Shown here piece by piece: positions 1 through 5,760 of a stretch of 5,875 nucleotides of DNA. Both the position numbers and the translations under genes were made by a program. The stretch comes from Actinomycetes bacterium (GTDB lineage Bacteria; Actinomycetota; Acidimicrobiia; Acidimicrobiales; UBA8190). Positions within the stretch are counted from its first letter, which is position 1. Each line of letters begins with the position of its first letter. A model generated the notes under the pieces. The model made no database searches, had not been told where the DNA came from, and was given only the letters and a program-made list of their open reading frames with translations. The DNA is taken from the NCBI GenBank assembly GCA_021798135.1, contig JAJZYI010000214.1, positions 1 through 5,875 of the forward strand. The letters run 5' to 3'.

Positions 1-1312
1 CCCCGCCCCCCGGGGGCCGCCCGGCGCCCGGCGGCCCCGCCGGCCGCTGCCGCAGCCGCTCGCCCACCTGCGCCTCGCGCCCGTGCTCGGACGGCTCGTA
101 GTAGCTCGTGCCGGCCAGCTCGTCGGGCAGGTACTGCTGTTCCACCCAGCCCCTCGGGTCGTCGTGCGGGTAGCGGTAGCCGGCACCGTGCCCGATGCGC
201 TGCGCGCCCTGGTAGTGCGCGTCACGGAGGTGGGGCGGCACGGGCCCCGCCGGCCGCGAGCGCACGTCGGCAAGGGCGCGCCCGATGGCCACCGTCACCC
301 GGTTCGACTTCGGGGCCGTGGCCAGGTGGACCACGGCGTGCGCCAGGTTGAGCTGCGCCTCGGGGAGTCCCACGAGCTCCACCGCATGGGCGGCGGCGGT
401 GGCGACGAGCAGGCCGGTCGGGTCGGCCATGCCAACGTCCTCGCTGGCCAGGATCACCAGCCGCCGGGCGATGAAGCGGGGGTCCTCGCCCGCCACCAGC
501 ATCCGGGCCAGCCAGTGCAGCCCGGCGTCGGGGTCGCCGCCCCGGATGCTCTTGATGAGGGCGCTGGTGACGTCGTAGTGGTCGTCGCGCCCCCACGCCA
601 GTGCCCGGGTGCTGCGGGCCCGCTCGACGTCGGCCAGCGTGACGTGGCGGCCGTCGCCGGCGACCGCCACGGCGACCTCCAGGGTGGTGAGCAGTGCCCG
701 GCCGTCCCCGTCGACGCTGCGGACCAGCGCCGCGGCAGCGTCCTCGTCGATGGTCGCCTGCTCGGCGGCGAGGCCGCGGCCGAGCAGCTCCCGCAGCGCG
801 CCGGCACCGAGCGGCTCCAGGCGGAAGAGGGTGGAGCGGCTGAGCAGCGGCCCGTTCACCTCGAAGAACGGGTTCTCCGTGGTGGCGCCGACCAGGGTGA
901 GCACGCCGTCCTCGACGCTCGGGAGCAGCGCGTCCTGCTGGGCCTTGCTGAAGCGGTGCACCTCGTCGAGCAGCAGGACGGTCGCCACCCCCTGCTCGGC
1001 CAGGCGCTGGCGTGCCCGCTCGGCAGCGTCGCGGACGTCCTTCACCCCGGCGCTGACGGCGCTCAGGGGCTCGAAGGCGGCACCGACAGCGTCGGCGAGC
1101 AGGCGGGAGACCGTCGTCTTCCCCGTGCCCGCCGGCCCCCACAGGATGACCGAGGTCAGCCGGCCCGCCGCCACCAGGGCGCGCAGCGCGCCGTCGGGCC
1201 CGAGCAGGTGCTCCTGCCCGACGACGTCGTCGAGGCTGGCCGGCCGCAGCCGGCTCGCCAGCGGCCCCCGGGCGCGCAGGCGGGCCTCGAGCGCGGCGTC
1301 GAACAGGCTCAC
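1..1312 (-). CDS. rarA: Replication-associated recombination protein A (RarA/MgsA), AAA+ ATPase; 3' end cut by window edge
   Basis: Clamp-loader-like AAA+ ATPase of the RarA/MgsA/WRNIP1 family, which acts on stalled replication forks and gapped DNA with SSB. I translated 437 codons from GTG 1312. The N-terminus VSLFDAALEARL matches the usual MSLFD start of the family, and VVGQEHLLGP follows near residue 30. Walker A GPAGTGKTT is at residues 59-67, Walker B LLLDEVHRF at 113-121, sensor 1 GATTENP at 142-148, a candidate arginine finger in LLSRS (R159), and a sensor-2-like GDGR at 202-205. The C-terminal oligomerisation part carries HYDVTSALIKSIRGGDPDA, ARRLVILASEDVGMADP and YYEPSEHGREAQ. Family members end soon after that last motif, so almost all of the protein is present. 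Residues about 421-437 form a Pro/Gly/Arg-rich tail with no stop before the edge. The start rests on family alignment: the Shine-Dalgarno is weak (GGGG, 1318-1321), and the frame stays open upstream through the repeat array without an ATG or GTG there. Confidence 0.95.
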   Translation of the reverse strand, partial: MSLFDAALEARLRARGPLASRLRPASLDDVVGQEHLLGPDGALRALVAAGRLTSVILWGPAGTGKTTVSRLLADAVGAAFEPLSAVSAGVKDVRDAAERARQRLAEQGVATVLLLDEVHRFSKAQQDALLPSVEDGVLTLVGATTENPFFEVNGPLLSRSTLFRLEPLGAGALRELLGRGLAAEQATIDEDAAAALVRSVDGDGRALLTTLEVAVAVAGDGRHVTLADVERARSTRALAWGRDDHYDVTSALIKSIRGGDPDAGLHWLARMLVAGEDPRFIARRLVILASEDVGMADPTGLLVATAAAHAVELVGLPEAQLNLAHAVVHLATAPKSNRVTVAIGRALADVRSRPAGPVPPHLRDAHYQGAQRIGHGAGYRYPHDDPRGWVEQQYLPDELAGTSYYEPSEHGREAQVGERLRQRPAGPPGAGRPPGGG

Positions 1313-1530
1313 CGCGACCCCGGGGGCCCCTGGCCCCCGACCGGCGACCTTGCCGCGGCGGCCGTGGGTGGCCCGCCGCCGGTGTACAGCCCGCCGCCGG
1401 TGGGTGGCCCGGCGGTCGTGTGCAGCCCGCCGCCGGTGTACAGCCCGGCGGCCGTGTGCAGCCCGCCGCCGGTGTGCAGCCCGGCCGCCGTGGCGGCCGC
1501 GGGAGGCCCGGAGCCGGGGCCCGCTCCCAT
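1309..1530 (-). CDS. Possible small repeat protein, 73 aa, between aspS and rarA (speculative)
   Basis: An open frame starts at ATG 1530, 14 bases after the aspS stop, and ends at a TGA whose bases overlap the rarA GTG in a 4-base GTGA arrangement. The product is low-complexity. A Gly/Pro/Ala start is followed by hexapeptide repeats of the form G-L-[HY]-T-[GA]-[GA], with two copies changed to G-P-P-T, and then the tail RSPVGGQGPPGSR. There is no signal peptide, membrane segment or known domain. The spacing looks operonic and would permit translational coupling to rarA. Caution is needed for three reasons. The 18-bp repeat keeps several frames open on both strands. GTG AGC at the rarA start supplies a TGA in this frame automatically. 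Only a poor GGGA-like ribosome site lies 7-10 bases upstream. Differences between repeat units do not favour this frame over the others. I do not recognise a family. Confidence 0.25.
   Translation of the reverse strand: MGAGPGSGPPAAATAAGLHTGGGLHTAAGLYTGGGLHTTAGPPTGGGLYTGGGPPTAAAARSPVGGQGPPGSR
1322..1338 (-). promoter_or_regulatory. GC hairpin immediately upstream of the rarA ribosome-binding region
   Basis: GGGGGCC at 1322-1328 and GGCCCCC at 1332-1338 form a perfect 7-bp stem around a three-base loop. On the coding strand the stem ends right before the weak GGGG (1318-1321) that is the only Shine-Dalgarno candidate for rarA. GGGG could pair alternatively with the C-run of the stem, so access to the rarA start may depend on RNA folding or on ribosomes arriving from upstream. 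This is inferred from sequence only. Confidence 0.45.
1394..1451 (-). other. Two regularly spaced hairpins inside the repeat array
   Basis: Where an A unit is followed by a B unit, CCGCCGG pairs perfectly with CCGGCGG across an 8-base loop. This occurs at 1394-1400/1409-1415 and again at 1430-1436/1445-1451, exactly 36 bases apart. All seven pairs are G-C, so a transcript of this spacer should fold into a string of stable stem-loops. There is no T-run after them on the coding strand, so they do not look like classical intrinsic terminators. A role in transcript processing, stability or polarity between aspS and rarA is inference only. Confidence 0.5.
1483..1498 (-). other. Palindrome in the aspS-proximal repeat unit
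   Basis: GGCCGCCGTGGCGGCC is an inverted repeat of seven bases on each side of a two-base centre. As RNA it would form a 6-bp all-GC stem with a four-base loop. It lies about 50 bases downstream of the aspS stop and is the first part of the array to be transcribed. No T-tract follows, so calling it a terminator is not justified. Confidence 0.45.
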
Positions 1531-1544
1531 GGCCCGTCCCGGCC

Positions 1545-3407
1545 CTACCGCCCCGGGCGCGGGGCCAGGCCCAGCTCCCGGAGCTGGCGCGGGTCGAGGG
1601 GGTTCGGCGCTCCGGTCATCAGGTCGGTGCCGGACTGGGTCTTCGGGAAGGCGATGACCTCGCGGATGTTCTCCTCGCCGGCCGCCAGGGCCACCAGCCG
1701 GTCGACGCCGACGGCGAAGCCCCCGTGCGGCGGGGCGCCGTAGCGGAAGGCGCCGAGCAGGAAGCCGAAGCGGGCCTCGGCCTCGTCCGGGGCGATGCCC
1801 AGCGCGTCGAAGATGCGGCGCTGCACGTCCTCGCGGTGCACACGGATCGACCCGGAGCCCAGCTCCCAGCCGTTGAGGACCAGGTCGTAGGCCAGCGACC
1901 GCACCGACAGCGGGTCGCTCTCGAGCCGGTCGAGGTCCTCGGGGTGCGGCATGGTGAACGGGTGGTGGGCGGCCGCCGGCCGGCCGTCCTCGTCGACGCC
2001 GTCGAACAGCGGGAACTCCGTGACCCAGCACAGGCGCCGGCCACCCTCGGACACCGGCATGCGGCCCAGCTCCAGCCGGAGCGCCCCGAGCACCTCGCAG
2101 GCGGTGCGCCACTCGTCGGCGACGGCGAGGACGAGGTCGCCGGGCACGGCGCCGGCGGCGGCCAGCAAGGCGTCGCGCTCGGCGTCGGACAGGAACTTCG
2201 CCAACGGCGACTCGAGCAGGACGTCGCCGGCGCTGCCGGCGACCTTGAACCACGCCAGGCCCTTGGCCCCGAGCTGCTTGGCCCGGTCGACGAGCCCGTC
2301 CAGGCGGTTGCGGCCCAGCGCCGCGCCCCCCGGGTGGCACAGGCCCTTCACCACGGGCGCCTGGAAGGCCCGGACCTCGCTGCCGGCGAACACCGGCGAC
2401 AGGTCGACCAGGGCCCCCGGGATGCGCAGGTCCGGCTTGTCGGTGCCGTAGCGGTCCATGGCCTCGCGCCAGGTGAGGGTGAGGACGTCCCCGTCGGCCC
2501 CGAGCGCCTCGGCCGACCGCCGCGGCGCCGCGCCGTCCCCGCCGGCCAGGTCGACGGAGCTCCCGTCCCCCGCCTCGGCCGCGGCCAGCGCGGCGGTGAC
2601 GGCGCGGGACACGGCCGCGTGCACGTCGGCGGGCTCGACGAACGACATCTCCAGGTCGAGCTGGGTGAACTCGAACTGCCGGTCGGCGCGCAGGTCCTCG
2701 TCGCGCAGGCACCGGGCCACCTGGTAGTAGCGGTCGAAGCCGCCCACCATGAGCAGCTGCTTGGCGATCTGGGGGCTCTGGGGAAGCACGTAGAAGTCGC
2801 CGTGGTGCAGCCGGGACGGCACGGCGAACTCGCGCGCCCCCTCGGGGGTCGGCGTCCACAGCAGCGGCGTCTCCACCTCGCAGAAGCCCTGCTCGTCCAT
2901 GGCCCGGCGCATCGCCGCCACCATGGCGGCACGCAGGCGCAGGTTGCGCTGCATCCGGGCCCGGCGGATGTCGACGTAGCGGAAGCGCAGTCGGGCCGCC
3001 TCGTCGGTCTCGGTGCGCTCGTCGAGCGGGAACGGCGGCGTGTCGGCCCGGTTGAGGACGGTGACGGTGCAGTCGCCCAGCTCGACGTCGCCGGTGGGCA
3101 GGTCCGGGTTGCGCGTGCCCTCGGGGCGCCGGCGCACGGTCCCGTCGACCGCCACGACCCACTCGGTCCGCACGTCGACGGAGCCGTCGACCACGCACTG
3201 GACCAGGCCGGAGCGGTCGCGCAGGTCCACGAAGGCGAGGTGCTCGCCGTGCTCCCGACGGCGCGCCACCCACCCGCAGAGCCGGACCTGCTGCCCGTCG
3301 TGCGCGGCTCGCAGCTCCCCGCACAGGTGGGTGCGCATGGCGGTGGCGGCGGGCGCAACCCCGACGGCAGGCACCGTGGCCACGCCGGGGGCCGTCTCGT
3401 CGCTCAT
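1545..3407 (-). CDS. aspS: Aspartate--tRNA ligase (AspRS), probably non-discriminating Asp/Asn type
   Basis: Class II aminoacyl-tRNA synthetase that charges tRNA(Asp), 620 aa, complete, TAG stop. The N-terminal OB-fold anticodon-binding domain begins at MRTHLCGELRAAH (residue 24) and runs to about residue 120. Class II motif 1 surrounds FCEVETPLLWTPTPEGARE (175-193). Motif 2 is YYQVARCLRDEDLRADRQ (227-244), with the ATP-site arginine in LRDE (R235). The bacterial GAD insertion domain lies at about 310-445, entered after YGTDKPDLR. Motif 3 is GGFAVGVDRLVALAAG (562-577), with R570. Start ATG 3407 is preferred over the internal Met24 because GAGGAG lies five bases upstream and Met24 has no ribosome site; this gives a 23-residue Ala/Val/Pro-rich extension. 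His53 (in RREHGE) and Gly97 (in RPEGTRN) align by eye with the pair typical of non-discriminating AspRS, which also forms Asp-tRNA(Asn) for GatCAB. Residues about 278-305 are an extra Gly/Ala-rich insert. rel precedes it by 71 bases and rarA follows. Confidence 0.97.
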   Translation of the reverse strand: MSDETAPGVATVPAVGVAPAATAMRTHLCGELRAAHDGQQVRLCGWVARRREHGEHLAFVDLRDRSGLVQCVVDGSVDVRTEWVVAVDGTVRRRPEGTRNPDLPTGDVELGDCTVTVLNRADTPPFPLDERTETDEAARLRFRYVDIRRARMQRNLRLRAAMVAAMRRAMDEQGFCEVETPLLWTPTPEGAREFAVPSRLHHGDFYVLPQSPQIAKQLLMVGGFDRYYQVARCLRDEDLRADRQFEFTQLDLEMSFVEPADVHAAVSRAVTAALAAAEAGDGSSVDLAGGDGAAPRRSAEALGADGDVLTLTWREAMDRYGTDKPDLRIPGALVDLSPVFAGSEVRAFQAPVVKGLCHPGGAALGRNRLDGLVDRAKQLGAKGLAWFKVAGSAGDVLLESPLAKFLSDAERDALLAAAGAVPGDLVLAVADEWRTACEVLGALRLELGRMPVSEGGRRLCWVTEFPLFDGVDEDGRPAAAHHPFTMPHPEDLDRLESDPLSVRSLAYDLVLNGWELGSGSIRVHREDVQRRIFDALGIAPDEAEARFGFLLGAFRYGAPPHGGFAVGVDRLVALAAGEENIREVIAFPKTQSGTDLMTGAPNPLDPRQLRELGLAPRPGR

Positions 3408-3412
3408 GTCGT

Positions 3413-3418
3413 CTCCTC
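3413..3418 (-). promoter_or_regulatory. aspS Shine-Dalgarno (GAGGAG)
   Basis: On the coding strand GAGGAG lies five bases before ATG 3407. It is the clearest ribosome binding site in the window and decides the aspS start in favour of 3407 over the in-frame ATG at 3338, which conventional family alignments would suggest. It sits inside a short GAC-rich run. Confidence 0.8.
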
Positions 3419-3439
3419 GTCGTCGTCGGTCGTGGTGGC

Positions 3440-3473
3440 GGGCGCCAGCGCCCCCGGGGATGCTTCGCTCCCC
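3440..3473 (-). other. Tandem hairpins in the rel-aspS gap
   Basis: Two adjacent inverted repeats sit just after the rel stop. In transcription order, GGGGA (3473-3469) pairs with TCCCC (3460-3456), with a possible inner GC pair around GAA. Then GGGCG pairs with CGCCC around CTGG (3453-3440). Neither is followed by a T-run. They could weakly attenuate or protect mRNA ends between rel and aspS, or be incidental in GC-rich DNA. No convincing -10/-35 promoter for aspS is visible in the 71-base gap. Confidence 0.35.
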
Positions 3474-3478
3474 ACCCG

Positions 3479-5725
3479 TCAGCCCTTTCGCCGCGGGAGG
3501 AGGCGGTAGGCGTCGAACACGCCGTCGAGGTGCTTGAGGGACCGGACCAGGGAGTCGAGGTGACCGGGGTCGGCGAGCTCCACGTCGAAGCGCATGCGGC
3601 TGACGCGGTCCGGTGTCGTCTGGGTGGCCGACGCCACGATGTTCAGGTGGTGCTCGGACACCACCCGGGTGACGTCGGCGAGCAGCCGGGAGCGGTCGAA
3701 GGCGAGGACCTCGACCGAGGCGATCACCACGGTGCTCCCGCCGCGGTCCCACTCCACCTCGATGAGCCGCTCGCCGCCGGTCGCGGCCAGCGCGGCAGCG
3801 TTGGCGCAGTCCGAGCGGTGGACGCTCACGCCGCGGCCCCGGGTGACGAACCCGACGATGGGGTCGCCGGGCACCGGGGTGCAGCAGCGCGACAGCCGGA
3901 CCATGACGTCGTCGAGCCCCTCCACGAACACGCCGGCCTGCGACCCCGGCCGGCGCTGGCGGACGCCGCGGTGGGTGGGGCTGACGGTGGTGGGCAGCTG
4001 CTCCTCGTAGTCGCCGCCGCGCAGGTCCCGGGCCAGGCGCTGGGCCACCGACCGGGCCGACAGGTGGCCCTCGCCCACCGCCGCGTGCAGCCCGTCGGCG
4101 TCGGCGTAGCTCATGCTGGCGGCCAGCTGGGTCAGCGCCCCCGACGCGGCCAGCTTCTGCGCCGGCAGGCCCTCGCGCCGCAGCGCCCGGGACAGCTCCT
4201 CCCGGCCGTTCTCGATGGCGTCCTCGCGCCGCTCCCGGCTGAACCACTGGCGGATCTTGTTGCGGGCGCGGGGTGACGCCACGACCTGCAGCCAGTCGCG
4301 CGACGGCCCGGCGGAGGGCACCTTGGACGTGACGATCTCCACCGTGTCGGCCGACTGCAGCCTGGTGTCGAGGGGGACGAGGCGGCCGTTCACCTTCGCC
4401 CCGATGCAGCGGTGGCCCACCTCGGTGTGGATGGCGTACGCGAAGTCGATGGGCGTGGCCCCGGCGGTCAGGGCGAGGACCTTGCCCTTCGGGGTGAAGA
4501 CGTAGACCTCGTCCTGCTCCAGGTCGAGCTTGAGCGCCTCGAGGAACTCGAGCGGGTCGACGGTGTCGGCCTGCCAGTCGACGATGCGCTGCAGCCACTG
4601 CACCTCGGCGGTGGTCGCAGCCGGGTCCTTCACCCCCTCCTTGTACCCCCAGTGCGCGGCGATGCCGTACTCGGCCCGCCGGTGCATCTCGTGGGTGCGG
4701 ATCTGCACCTCGATCGGCTTGCCCTCGAGCCCGATGACGGTGGTGTGCAGCGACTGGTAGAGGTTGAACTTGGGGCTGTTGATGTAGTCCTTGAACCGCC
4801 CCTGCACCGGGCTCCAGATGGCGTGGATGGCGCCGAGCGCGGCCCAGCAGTCCTTCTCCGAGTCGACGATGACGCGGATGCCGACGAGGTCGTGGATCTC
4901 GGCGAACTCCTTGTGCCGGACCACCATCTTCTCGTAGATGCTCCACAGGTGCTTCGGGCGGCCGGTGACCTCGGCCTCGATGCCCGACGCGGCCAGCCGC
5001 TGGCGGACGGCCACGAGGACCCGGGCGATGTGCTCGTCGCGCTCGGGCGCCCGGGTGGCGACCATCTGCTCGATCTCGGCGTACCGGCGCGGGTGCAGCG
5101 TGGCGAAGGCGAGGTCCTCCAACTGCCACTTGAGCTCCTGGATGCCCAGCCGGTGCGCCAGCGGCGCGTAGATGTCCAGGGTCTCCTGGGCGATCCGGCG
5201 CTGCTTCCACTCCGGCATGACGGCCAGGGTGCGCATGTTGTGCAGCCGGTCGGCGAGCTTGATGACGAGCACCCGCCAGTCGCTCGCCATGGCCACCAGC
5301 ATCTTGCGGACCGTGGCGGCCTGCTGGGCCTCCTTGGAGTCGAACTGCAGGCGGTCGAGCTTGGTGACGCCGTCGACGACGGCGGCCACGTCGGCGCCGA
5401 GCTCGCCGGTGACGTCCTGCAGGGTGAGGCCCGTGTCCTCCACCGCGTCGTGCAGGAGGGCGGCGGCCACCGACCGGGCGTCGAGGCCGAGGTCGGCGAC
5501 GACCACGGCCACGGCCACCGGGTGGGTCACGTACGGCTCGCCGCTCTTGCGGTACTGCCCGCGGTGCGCCGCCTCCGCCACCGTCCCGGCGTGGCGGATG
5601 GCGGCTCGGTCCTCGGCGGTGGCGTCGGGGTGCCGGCGGGCGAAGGCGGCCTCGACCGGGGCGAGCAGGTCCGCGATCGCGCCGGGGTCGCCGGGCCCCA
5701 CCTGCTCTGACGGCGCGATCACCAT
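3479..5725 (-). CDS. rel: Bifunctional (p)ppGpp synthetase/hydrolase, RelA/SpoT (Rel) family
   Basis: Long-form stringent-response enzyme, 748 aa, complete. It makes (p)ppGpp from ATP and GDP/GTP on stalled ribosomes and degrades it. The HD hydrolase domain covers about residues 40-190, with R59, H68, HD at 92-93, ED at 96-97, D159 and N163 matching the metal and substrate residues of active hydrolases. The synthetase domain (about 245-365) carries DLVGIRV (279-285), GRFKDYINSPK (309-319), NLYQSLHTT (321-329) and IEVQIRTHEMH (338-348). RFKD is the motif of bifunctional enzymes, whereas hydrolase-dead RelA has an acidic version. The TGS domain is at about 405-467, a helical region at about 475-600, and a Cys-rich zinc-finger-like domain holds CC at 614-615, H636 and C640. 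An ACT domain follows (about 668-745). Start ATG 5725 lies 29 bases after the upstream stop; no strong Shine-Dalgarno is present, and GTG 5722 is an alternative. With both activities intact, this could be the only long Rel of the cell. Confidence 0.97.
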   Translation of the reverse strand: MVIAPSEQVGPGDPGAIADLLAPVEAAFARRHPDATAEDRAAIRHAGTVAEAAHRGQYRKSGEPYVTHPVAVAVVVADLGLDARSVAAALLHDAVEDTGLTLQDVTGELGADVAAVVDGVTKLDRLQFDSKEAQQAATVRKMLVAMASDWRVLVIKLADRLHNMRTLAVMPEWKQRRIAQETLDIYAPLAHRLGIQELKWQLEDLAFATLHPRRYAEIEQMVATRAPERDEHIARVLVAVRQRLAASGIEAEVTGRPKHLWSIYEKMVVRHKEFAEIHDLVGIRVIVDSEKDCWAALGAIHAIWSPVQGRFKDYINSPKFNLYQSLHTTVIGLEGKPIEVQIRTHEMHRRAEYGIAAHWGYKEGVKDPAATTAEVQWLQRIVDWQADTVDPLEFLEALKLDLEQDEVYVFTPKGKVLALTAGATPIDFAYAIHTEVGHRCIGAKVNGRLVPLDTRLQSADTVEIVTSKVPSAGPSRDWLQVVASPRARNKIRQWFSRERREDAIENGREELSRALRREGLPAQKLAASGALTQLAASMSYADADGLHAAVGEGHLSARSVAQRLARDLRGGDYEEQLPTTVSPTHRGVRQRRPGSQAGVFVEGLDDVMVRLSRCCTPVPGDPIVGFVTRGRGVSVHRSDCANAAALAATGGERLIEVEWDRGGSTVVIASVEVLAFDRSRLLADVTRVVSEHHLNIVASATQTTPDRVSRMRFDVELADPGHLDSLVRSLKHLDGVFDAYRLLPRRKG

Positions 5726-5744
5726 GTCATCACGGTACCGCCCG

Positions 5745-5760
5745 CGTCAGCGCGTCAGCG
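5745..5760. repeat. Perfect 8-bp tandem duplication at the end of the upstream gene
   Basis: CGTCAGCG occurs twice in a row (5745-5752 and 5753-5760). On the coding strand the unit is CGCTGACG. The first copy supplies the TGA stop of the upstream gene, and the second copy lies just after it in another frame. This looks like a small slippage duplication in the 29-base spacer before rel; no function is claimed. Confidence 0.7.

Larger units (their letters stand above)
1355..1498. repeat. 18-bp tandem repeat array, eight contiguous units (minisatellite-like)
   Basis: Eight 18-bp units lie head to tail without spacers, starting at 1355, 1373, 1391, 1409, 1427, 1445, 1463 and 1481. On the plus strand there are two head types, CCGCCGCCGG (A: units 2, 3, 5, 7) and CCGGCGGCCG or close (B: units 1, 4, 6, 8). 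Tails are GTGTACAGC, GTGTGCAGC, GTGGGTGGC, or GTGGCGGCC in the last unit. Units 2 and 5 are identical. B followed by A forms a 36-bp higher-order unit seen three times (1355-1390, 1409-1444, 1445-1480). The outer units are the most diverged, as is usual for a tandem array that changes copy number from the inside. The array fills most of the aspS-rarA spacer and is probably transcribed with both genes. Confidence 0.93.

Noticed and set aside
1355..1498. CRISPR array
   Set aside because: The 18-bp units are contiguous with no unique spacers, are imperfect, and no cas genes are nearby.
1373..1498. Plus-strand proline-rich hexapeptide protein (PPPVYS / PAAVCS repeats)
   Set aside because: The repeat keeps this antisense frame open too. 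It would have to extend across rarA and into aspS on the wrong strand, and no start or ribosome site supports it.
1571..1587. 17-base near-perfect palindrome CCAGCTCCCGGAGCTGG near the 3' end of aspS
   Set aside because: It lies within coding sequence for the conserved QLRELGL segment of AspRS, so the protein sequence accounts for it. It has no T-run and is upstream of the stop.
1309..3324. Minus-strand frame of 671 codons covering aspS out of frame and ending at rarA
   Set aside because: The part over aspS is an off-frame shadow of a conserved protein. Only its last 73 codons, outside aspS, are kept, as a speculative small open frame.
609..3509. Very long plus-strand open frame (over 900 codons) antisense to aspS and rarA, with similar long plus-strand frames elsewhere, e.g. 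83-1657 and 4412-5710
   Set aside because: They mirror the genuine minus-strand genes in GC-rich DNA, where stop codons are rare in several frames. Their translations are Arg/Ala/Ser- or Gly/Val-rich with no recognisable domain, while the opposite strand encodes clear conserved proteins.
3408..5210. Open frame upstream of aspS in the same frame, which would fuse about 600 residues onto AspRS
   Set aside because: It runs out of frame through rel, its translation is Arg/Pro/Gly-rich without domains, and a good Shine-Dalgarno marks the real aspS start at 3407.
5726..5754. Promoter or separate leader for rel
   Set aside because: The spacer is only 29 bases and shows no convincing -10/-35 elements. 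Co-transcription with the upstream gene is simpler, although a promoter inside that gene cannot be excluded.
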